Of a DNA stretch of 64,000 nt, positions 57,871 through 64,000 are shown one piece after another (position 1 is the stretch's first letter; each line of letters begins with the position of its first letter). The translations under genes and the position numbers were made by a program. The stretch is from Kushneria sinocarnis (GTDB taxonomy: Bacteria; Pseudomonadota; Gammaproteobacteria; Pseudomonadales; Halomonadaceae). The stretch is from assembly GCF_003633775.1 (NCBI RefSeq), contig NZ_RBIN01000009.1:62001-126000 (forward strand), read 5' to 3'. The notes under the pieces were generated by a model. It did no database searches and had not been told where the DNA came from. It saw only the letters and a program-made list of their open reading frames with translations.

Positions 57871-59031
57871 CTATTCGCCGCCATGAAGGCGTCGTCCGGC
57901 GACAAATGTCTGCCGCGGTTGCAGGTTTTCATCCAGCAGGGTGATATCGGCATCGAAGCCGACGGCCAGGCGCCCCTTGCAGTGATGTAGCCCGAGCACC
58001 CGCGCGACATTGCCGGAGATCAGCTCCAGCGCGCTCTCCAGTGGCAGTACACGCTCGTGCACAAGACGCTGCCAGTCGCTGATCAGGGCGGTGTTACGTG
58101 CCACCCGCATACCGCTATAGTTCCCCTGCTGATCGAACTCGGGCAGGCTGCCGTTGCAATCGGAACTCAGGGTGATGCGCTCGACGGGTACGCCCCGTTC
58201 GAGCAGGCGTACTACCGCAGCGAAGGCAGAGAGCCCCTCGCCGGGTTCGTCGAAGGCGGTAACGTCGATGGCGGCTTCATGGGCGAGGGCGTAGTCCGCG
58301 GCTTGCTCGAGCAGGGTCGGATTTCGATTTACATGAGTGGGAATGATCTGCTCGGCAGGGATCTCGGTGTCGCTCAGCAGTCGCCGCAGTGGCGCCAGGC
58401 CGCGTCTGCCATCACCCAGATGGAAATGACAGATGCCGCGCTTGCCGGCCAGCATGGCGCCGATGCGCGCTTCGCTGACCAGTCGTGCGAGCTCGTCCGG
58501 GCGGGGCTGGCTCGAGCGATGATCGGAAATGGCAATTTCGCCCAGCCCGAGCACTTCGGGAATCCAGGCCAGGTCGCGCTGAATGTCGCCGGTCAGGGTC
58601 GGGGGGGGCACGCGATAGGCGCCGGTATACATGTAGGCGGCAATGCCGGCCTCTCGCAGCCCGCGGACCGCGGCCAGCAGATCCGCCGGCGTGCGGCTGA
58701 TACTGTCAGTGCCCAGCACGCCCACCACGGTGCCGATGCCCATGGCGGTAATCTCGCCGGCCGTGATGGGCGGGCAGCGACTGCCACAGCCCCCTTCACC
58801 GCCGCCGCCCGTGACATGGACATGCTGATCAATGAAGGCCGGTACCGCGATCAGTTCGCGCGCCTCGACCCGCCGGACGGGCCAGCTCCGTGGTATGTCG
58901 AGGTTCTGACCCAGGGCGGCAATGCGTCCATCCGCCACCAGAATCTCGCTGGCCTCGAGCGTTTCCGGCGCCTGGATGCACCCGACCTGTAGTAATGTCA
59001 GCAGGGAACGGTGCTCATCATGGCCTGTCAT
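57871..59031 (-). CDS. iadA: Isoaspartyl dipeptidase IadA
   Basis: IadA hydrolyses beta-aspartyl dipeptides; here the natural substrate is likely beta-Asp-Arg from cyanophycin. This 386-residue amidohydrolase has the metal motif DQHVHVTGGGGEGG, the GRIAALGQ start, HVNRN and the aspartate in SSDCNGSLPEFD. Its ATG overlaps the cphA stop by ATGA (59028-59031), so it is translated with cphA. The start, length and motifs match IadA. Confidence 0.95.
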   Translation of the reverse strand: MTGHDEHRSLLTLLQVGCIQAPETLEASEILVADGRIAALGQNLDIPRSWPVRRVEARELIAVPAFIDQHVHVTGGGGEGGCGSRCPPITAGEITAMGIGTVVGVLGTDSISRTPADLLAAVRGLREAGIAAYMYTGAYRVPPPTLTGDIQRDLAWIPEVLGLGEIAISDHRSSQPRPDELARLVSEARIGAMLAGKRGICHFHLGDGRRGLAPLRRLLSDTEIPAEQIIPTHVNRNPTLLEQAADYALAHEAAIDVTAFDEPGEGLSAFAAVVRLLERGVPVERITLSSDCNGSLPEFDQQGNYSGMRVARNTALISDWQRLVHERVLPLESALELISGNVARVLGLHHCKGRLAVGFDADITLLDENLQPRQTFVAGRRLHGGE

Positions 59032-61664
59032 GGCCGGGTACCTGCCGGATCCTCCGACGGGGGGGCGTTAAACCGGCGCCCCCGGAGGCGTTCGATGGCA
59101 CTGTCGATATCATCGATCAGCAGGACCAGCAGGTCACCCTCGCCGCCTGCCTCGAAGGCCCGGTCAACGGCATCGTTCTCATCCATGACCACCTCGATGC
59201 GACAACTGCCCGCGACCGAGCGGGCGCCATCAAGCAGCAGGGCAACGGTTTCGCCCGTGGGCCGCCCTCGGGCGTCGGTTTCGTAAAGGAAGACGACATC
59301 GTGCATGCGGGCCAGCTGCGCGCCCAGTTCGAAGAGGTCCTCGTCGCGGCGGTTGCCGGGCGCGCTGGCCACGCCGATGCGCCGCCGGGCCGGGATGCGG
59401 TCGATGAGCTCACCCAGTGCCAGGAGTGCCGGGACGTTGTGGCCATAATCGATCAGCACCTTCATGCCGTCGGCGTCGACCAGATTGGTCCGCCCGGGGT
59501 TCTGGCCCGGGGTCGGATGGAAGGTCTGCAGGCCCATCTGGATATCGGCAATGCTCAGGCCCAGCGCATGGGCGGCTGCACTGGCCGCCAGGGCGTTGGC
59601 AACGTTGAAGCGGGCATGGCCTTCGAAGGCCAGGGGGACGTTCATGACCGGGATGATCTCCGCTTCAACCCGCCCCTGACGCATCACTATGCGCTCCTCA
59701 TGCACGGTAAAGGCCACGCCGTGCCGTTCGACATGCTCCCGGACCGGCGCCGATGCCGGATCGAGGGTAAAGAAGATGACTTCCCCGCGTGACCACTCCC
59801 GGCTGGCCAGTACCCGCGGATCATCGGCGTTGAGCACGGCGCTGCCCCCTTCGCGCACGGCATCGACCACCACGCTCTTGCAGCGTGCCAGTTCATCCAG
59901 GGTATGAATGTCATGTTCGTTGAGATGATCGCTGGCGATGTTGAGCATGACACCGACGTCACACTCGTCGAAGCCGAGCCCGCGGCGCATGATGCCGCCC
60001 CGGGCGACCTCGAGCACGGCGCACTCGACCGTGGGTTCACGCAGCACGATGGTGGCCGCCTGCGGACCGCTGTAATCGCCGCGCATGATCACGTGATTGT
60101 CGATCTCGATGGCGCCGGTGCAGGCCATGCCGACATTGCGGCCGGCCTGGCGCAGCAGATGTGCAAGCAGGCGCACCGTGGTGGTCTTGCCGTTGGTACC
60201 GGTGACCGCGACGATCGGGATGCGGGCGTTGTCCTCGCTGTCGGGAAACAGCATCTCGATCACGTGATGGCCGACATTGCGTCCCTCGCCGTGTGTGGGG
60301 GAGAGGTGCATGCGAAAGCCGGGACCGGCGTTGACCTCGACCACGGCGGCGGATTGCTCTTCCAGCGGACGGGTCAGGGTTTCGGCCAGCAGGTCGATGC
60401 CGATGATATCGAGGCCGATCAGGCGGGCGATGCGTTCCGCCGCGTAACGCACCTCGGGGTGGACATCATCGGTGACGTCCGTGGCCGTGCCACCGGTGCT
60501 CAGGTTGGCAGTGGATTTCAGAAAGACCGGCGTGTTCTCGGCGATGATGCTCTGCAGGGTCAGGCCCTGCTGGTCGAGCAGGCGCCGGGACTGTTCATCG
60601 AAGTGGATCTGCGTGAGCAGGTTCTCATGGCCGATGCCGCGCCGTGGATCCCGGTTTTCCCGCTCCAGCAATGCTTGCAGGGTGGTGTGGCCATCGCCGA
60701 TGACATGAGCCGGCCGTCGTCGGGCGGCAGCTACCAGCTTGCCGTCGATGACCAGCAGACGATGATCCTCGCCCCGGATGTACTGCTCGACAATGATCGA
60801 TTCATGCTGACGGGTGGCAATGGCGAAGGCGTCGCGCAGGGCGGCTTCATCGCGGATATCCGTGCTGACACCGCGGCCGTGGTTGCCGACCAGCGGCTTG
60901 AGTGCGACCGGATAACCGATTCGGACTGCTGCTTCCAGCGCTGATTCCAGCGAGTCACAGACCTGACCGTGAGGTACCGGGATACCGGCGTCGCCGAGGA
61001 TCTGTTTGGTCCACTCCTTGTCATCGGCAATGCTGTAGCCGAGCAGATCGGTGCGGCCCGTGACCGTTGCCTGAATGCGCTGCTGACGGTAGCCGTGACC
61101 CAGCTGAATGTAGCTGGTGTTCTCGCTCAGCCGCTGCCAGGGAATATTGCGCGCCCGGGCGGCGTCGACGATCGAGGCCGTGGAGGGGCCGAGCATGTGC
61201 TCTTCGCGTATGGCCTTGAGGCGAGCAATGATGGCCGGCAGGTCGATATCACCACCGTTGAACAGCCGGTCGACAAGCTCGACGGCCTCCTCTCCGGCGG
61301 CCAGTCCACAGGCCTCGTCGCGATAGCGGTAGACCACGTTGTAGATGCCGGGGTCATAGGAGTCCACCGTCTTGCCATAGCCGACCGAGAAGCCGATCAG
61401 GTTCTGCAGTTCGATGGCGACGTGCTCGACGACATGTCCGGCCCAGGTGCCGCGGCCGAGCCGTTCCAGAAACCCACCCGGTTGCCCTACCGAACAACGA
61501 TGCTCCTGTAGGGTCGGCAACAGCTCGGTAATCCGTTCGACAATACCCGGCACGCTGTCGCTGGGCCGGTGTTCGAGCTCCCCGATATCCAGCCGCATGA
61601 AGATGGCCGGATAACGGCTGTAATAGTTCGGCCCGCGCAGGGCCCGATGGGCGAGAATGTTCAT
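59028..61664 (-). CDS. cphA: Cyanophycin synthetase CphA
   Basis: CphA builds cyanophycin, a poly-Asp backbone with Arg side chains, using ATP. The 878-residue protein has the N-terminal domain with RGPNYYSRYPAIFMRLDIGE, and an ATP-grasp domain (about 215-470) with VALKPLVGNHGRGVS, YIRGEDHRLLVI and VEVNAGPGFRMHL. A Mur-ligase-like domain has the P-loop GTNGKTTT near 488 and IASDHLNEHDIHT. ATG 61664 has GGAGG 4 nt upstream and overlaps the cphB TGA. Open frame upstream of it is the cphB gene read out of frame. Length is standard for CphA1. Confidence 0.97.
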   Translation of the reverse strand: MNILAHRALRGPNYYSRYPAIFMRLDIGELEHRPSDSVPGIVERITELLPTLQEHRCSVGQPGGFLERLGRGTWAGHVVEHVAIELQNLIGFSVGYGKTVDSYDPGIYNVVYRYRDEACGLAAGEEAVELVDRLFNGGDIDLPAIIARLKAIREEHMLGPSTASIVDAARARNIPWQRLSENTSYIQLGHGYRQQRIQATVTGRTDLLGYSIADDKEWTKQILGDAGIPVPHGQVCDSLESALEAAVRIGYPVALKPLVGNHGRGVSTDIRDEAALRDAFAIATRQHESIIVEQYIRGEDHRLLVIDGKLVAAARRRPAHVIGDGHTTLQALLERENRDPRRGIGHENLLTQIHFDEQSRRLLDQQGLTLQSIIAENTPVFLKSTANLSTGGTATDVTDDVHPEVRYAAERIARLIGLDIIGIDLLAETLTRPLEEQSAAVVEVNAGPGFRMHLSPTHGEGRNVGHHVIEMLFPDSEDNARIPIVAVTGTNGKTTTVRLLAHLLRQAGRNVGMACTGAIEIDNHVIMRGDYSGPQAATIVLREPTVECAVLEVARGGIMRRGLGFDECDVGVMLNIASDHLNEHDIHTLDELARCKSVVVDAVREGGSAVLNADDPRVLASREWSRGEVIFFTLDPASAPVREHVERHGVAFTVHEERIVMRQGRVEAEIIPVMNVPLAFEGHARFNVANALAASAAAHALGLSIADIQMGLQTFHPTPGQNPGRTNLVDADGMKVLIDYGHNVPALLALGELIDRIPARRRIGVASAPGNRRDEDLFELGAQLARMHDVVFLYETDARGRPTGETVALLLDGARSVAGSCRIEVVMDENDAVDRAFEAGGEGDLLVLLIDDIDSAIERLRGRRFNAPPSEDPAGTRP

Positions 61665-62509
61665 GGAGCCTCCGCCAGACAGGTGGCGAGTGCGTCGGCG
61701 TCGAGATAGCGTCGGGCATCGATATCGAAGCCATGACCGCTGACCAGCGCATGCAGGATCATGTGCTCGATGGATACCGCTTCTCCCATCGACAGCTCGG
61801 CGATGTTGGTGTGAGCCAGTTCCCGGCTGTCGATGAGTACGACATGGCCCGGTCCGATGGCTTCGAGTACCCGATTCGGATGAATGATGACCCCGGCATC
61901 CTCGCCGATCCCGACCCCCAGCTGCTCCGGATTGGAAGCACCCACTTCCATCAGGCGGGTAAAGCGCCCCCGGGCGAGAAAGTGACTGTCGATGACGAGT
62001 CCCGCCACGAGACCGAGGCCGAAGGTCATGTTGACGCCCCCCTTGCGCAGGGCGTCCGTCGCGCATCCGTTGTAGATCATGGTGCCGGGCATGGCCGCCG
62101 CGCCGGCACTGGTGCCGGCCACTACCGCGCCGGTCGCAAGACGCGTGCGCACAGCCTCCAGCACGGGCGAGCCGCCCAGTATGCTGGTCAGACGCAGCTG
62201 ATCGCCGCCGGTAAAGAAGATGACGCCGCTCTGCCGGATCAGCGTCACGTTTCGGGCGTCGGCCGCCTGCTCACGGCTCTGTATGGCCAGGGCGTGCACC
62301 CGGGAAGCACCCAGCCGGCCAAAGGCCGTGGCATAGATCGGCAGTATCTGTTCGGGGATGCCGCTGGCGGTTGCAATGACCGCCACTTCGCGGCTGTCGG
62401 GCTGACTCAGGCTGAACACCTGTTTCAGGATTTCGAGATCGGAGGTCCTGTCCTCGGCGCCGCCGATGGCCACGAGCGGCCCGGCAGCGGTGGGGGATTG
62501 AGGCGCCAT
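61661..62509 (-). CDS. cphB: Cyanophycinase CphB
   Basis: CphB is a serine peptidase (S51) that releases beta-Asp-Arg dipeptides from cyanophycin. The 282-residue protein starts PLVAIGGAEDRTSDLEILK and has GVIFFTGGDQLRL and the nucleophile serine in GTSAGAAAM. It also has DSHFLARGRFTRL and GVGIGEDAGVI. I choose ATG 62509 by homology to Synechocystis CphB, although its AGGAG is only 1 nt from the ATG. Upstream ATGs at 62602 and 62581 are in frame. It is the first gene of the cphB-cphA-iadA operon. Confidence 0.93.
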   Translation of the reverse strand: MAPQSPTAAGPLVAIGGAEDRTSDLEILKQVFSLSQPDSREVAVIATASGIPEQILPIYATAFGRLGASRVHALAIQSREQAADARNVTLIRQSGVIFFTGGDQLRLTSILGGSPVLEAVRTRLATGAVVAGTSAGAAAMPGTMIYNGCATDALRKGGVNMTFGLGLVAGLVIDSHFLARGRFTRLMEVGASNPEQLGVGIGEDAGVIIHPNRVLEAIGPGHVVLIDSRELAHTNIAELSMGEAVSIEHMILHALVSGHGFDIDARRYLDADALATCLAEAP

Positions 62510-62517
62510 GCTCCTGT

Positions 62518-62532
62518 CGTTGCCAAGCAACG
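62518..62532 (-). promoter_or_regulatory. Hairpin next to the cphB ribosome site
   Basis: CGTTGC / GCAACG with a 3-nt loop is a perfect 6-bp stem that ends 3 nt before AGGAG of cphB. It could hinder or position the ribosome. Confidence 0.4.
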
Positions 62533-62540
62533 CTTTCGGG

Positions 62541-62561
62541 GGGAACACGGTGCCTGTTCCC
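62541..62561. promoter_or_regulatory. Inverted repeat GGGAACA-N7-TGTTCCC in the cphB leader
   Basis: A perfect 7-bp inverted repeat with a 7-bp spacer, between the cphB promoter and the chosen start. It could be an operator or a leader hairpin. It resembles GAACANTGTTC but with a longer spacer, so I do not assign it to the same regulator. Confidence 0.4.
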
Positions 62562-62611
62562 GCGGTGAAGGCTCGAGCCATCCGAAGCCATTGGCAAAAC
62601 ATCCTGAACTA

Positions 62612-62640
62612 CTTATAACAGCCGGCTCACCTCCTGGCCA
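62612..62640 (-). promoter_or_regulatory. Cyanophycin operon promoter
   Basis: On the minus strand TGGCCA (62635-62640), 17 bp and TATAAG (62612-62617) with an extended TGT give a sigma70-like promoter. It implies a ~95-nt leader before ATG 62509. Confidence 0.5.
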
Positions 62641-62671
62641 GGCACCGTGCGCAGGAGGCGCCAGCAACTGG

Positions 62672-63943
62672 TCAGCGACTGACGGGATGCCGGAATCGTT
62701 GCCTGTCCACCGAGTGCCGGATGATCCACTGTCGGGTCCGGTTCACCAGCTGTTCCTGGAACAGCACGCTGCCCGCCACGACCACGAACAGGAAGACGGG
62801 ATAGAGCCACAGGCTGCGATGGGTGTCGCTGGCCAGCGGAATCAGCATTGACCAGGAGGCCTCGCTGGTCACTATCTCGATGGCGCTCATCAGCAGCTTT
62901 TCGGCACGCGAGGCGATCAGGTTGAGCGGAATGTGCAGGGCGAAGATCGACAGTGATGCCACTCCGAGACGCTGTCCGAGCTTCGCCAGGCGTGACTCCG
63001 GATCGGGTTGATAGAGGGCGCACAGGAGTACCAGCACCAGCTGGGAGGGTAGCAGCAGGCCATTGTGGAAGAGATAGTACCAGGGGCCGCGTACCGACAG
63101 GTGTGCCCAGGCAGCGAGCGAGAAACTGCCGGCAATCAGCAGTAGCGCTGCCGGCAGCCACCCGGAGCGCATCCACGCCTGCAGGGTGGTGCGATGCAGC
63201 ACCCAGAGGCGATGCAGGGTCATGCCGGCAAGGAACTCCGGCAGCCTGATCAGCGGATTGCGATGAAGCAGTCCGTGGCCGATCACCGAATTGCTGAAGC
63301 CGAAGAACACGATCAGTGCCGGAATCAGGTAGACCCCCAGCAGGGCGGCCAGCAGCAGGGTCGGCCGTCGGTTGCGGCCGATCAGCGGTGCGGCAAAGGG
63401 GAAGACCAGGTAGAAGAACATCAGCGCCGAGAGTGACCAGCTCGGGGAGTTGAACGCCGTATAGATCGGATTCCAGGCATGGGTCAGGGTCAGATGCAGT
63501 CCCAGATTGGTCAGCATGCCCGACGCGCCCAGCGGGCGCTCGGCATGATCCAGTTCATCCGGACCCCAGACATTGGTGTTGGGGGCCACCATGATGTCTC
63601 CCGTGCTGGCCGAATTGGACATCATCAGCGGCAGGGCAATCAGCAGGGCAAAGATGTGAATCGGGTAGAGCGAGGCAAAGCGCTTGATCCAGAAGACCCC
63701 CTTGCCGGTGCCCAGACGGGCTGCCCCGTCATTGTCCGGCCTGCGCAGATAGACATGGGTAAGCAGGAATCCCGACAGGACAAAGAAGGTGCTGGTCGAG
63801 AAGAAGCCGATGCTGAGCAGACTGTGCAGCACCGGTAGCTCCCGGATCGGGGGATAGGCATCCTTCAGGGTATGAAAGAGCACCAGATACATGGCCAGTG
63901 CAAAACGCAGCCAGTCCAGTGCCACGAATTTCTCACGCATCAT
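62672..63943 (-). CDS. Acyltransferase 3 family membrane protein (OafA/YrhL-like)
   Basis: The 423-residue protein has about ten membrane helices. The family signature near the N-terminus is ALDWLRFALAMYLVLFHTL, with the conserved catalytic histidine, and SFSTSTFFVLSGFLLTHVY-like and SPSWSLSALMFFYL follow. Such enzymes acetylate or succinylate sugars of lipopolysaccharide or exopolysaccharide. No SGNH domain is attached. ATG 63943 is 10 nt from GGAGG; ATG 63952 is only 1 nt from it. The target is unknown; the neighbours here do not point to a specific polymer. Confidence 0.88.
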   Translation of the reverse strand: MMREKFVALDWLRFALAMYLVLFHTLKDAYPPIRELPVLHSLLSIGFFSTSTFFVLSGFLLTHVYLRRPDNDGAARLGTGKGVFWIKRFASLYPIHIFALLIALPLMMSNSASTGDIMVAPNTNVWGPDELDHAERPLGASGMLTNLGLHLTLTHAWNPIYTAFNSPSWSLSALMFFYLVFPFAAPLIGRNRRPTLLLAALLGVYLIPALIVFFGFSNSVIGHGLLHRNPLIRLPEFLAGMTLHRLWVLHRTTLQAWMRSGWLPAALLLIAGSFSLAAWAHLSVRGPWYYLFHNGLLLPSQLVLVLLCALYQPDPESRLAKLGQRLGVASLSIFALHIPLNLIASRAEKLLMSAIEIVTSEASWSMLIPLASDTHRSLWLYPVFLFVVVAGSVLFQEQLVNRTRQWIIRHSVDRQRFRHPVSR

Positions 63944-64000
63944 GCGGTACATGCCTCCGGGGCACGGGGGTTACAGAGGAAAGGATCTGTTGATCGACGT

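Noticed and set aside
61665-62066. In-frame N-terminal extension of cphA
   Set aside because: It is cphB read in another frame; ATG 61664 has GGAGG and overlaps the cphB stop.

Overview
The window looks like a chromosome segment of a halophilic gammaproteobacterium, most likely of the Halomonadaceae (Halomonas/Kushneria/Salinicola type). This is inferred from the high GC content, the 1,600-residue NAD-glutamate dehydrogenase, and gene orders that match Pseudomonas blocks as I recall them: hflD-mnmA-nudix-icd-clpS-clpA-infA-bpt-aat-ftsK-lolA-rarA and pyrD-rmf-rlmL. I see no phage, insertion sequence or CRISPR array. Nearly all of the sequence is accounted for by ordinary chromosomal genes.

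Layout. 1-3.9 kb: tail of a small DUF1127-like protein, outer-membrane OmpW, an InaA-like kinase, a GtrB/GtrA-type lipid-linked sugar pair, and the SlyB lipoprotein. ompW and slyB share an operator-like GAACANTGTTC site inside their promoters. 3.9-9.9 kb (minus strand): acetyltransferase, RoxA, PurB, HflD, MnmA, Nudix and RluE, with several 4-nt stop/start overlaps. 10-24.4 kb: icd, then the N-degron genes clpS, clpA, bpt and aat around infA, a chemoreceptor, and ftsK-lolA-rarA. A strongly folded ~106-nt element sits in front of ftsK. 24.4-27.3 kb: an orphan membrane protein, a degenerate hemerythrin-like protein and two tandem secreted DsrE-like paralogues.

27.5-33.9 kb is a hexarate catabolic cluster: an NRAMP-related transporter lacking the canonical metal motifs, glucarate dehydratase, 5-dehydro-4-deoxyglucarate dehydratase, a FadR-type GntR regulator and galactarate dehydratase. 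Two matching palindromes precede the transporter and gudD. Both sugar diacids converge on 5-dehydro-4-deoxyglucarate, then 2-oxoglutarate semialdehyde. The last dehydrogenase is not in the window.

34-55.6 kb is housekeeping: trmA, gdhB, a MOSC protein, a two-domain secreted protein, pyrD, rmf, rlmL, a WGR protein, pdxB, htpX, alaA, ylqF, msrB, a Glu-Gly-Glu-Gly-Glu tRNA array, a YadGH-type ABC exporter, queF and tRNA-Ser. 56-57.8 kb holds a decayed DUF1007/NicO nickel-cobalt module with one in-frame amber codon and two frameshifts. 57.9-62.6 kb is a coupled cyanophycin operon, cphB-cphA-iadA, covering synthesis, depolymerisation and dipeptide cleavage of the nitrogen reserve polymer. An OafA-type acyltransferase ends the window.
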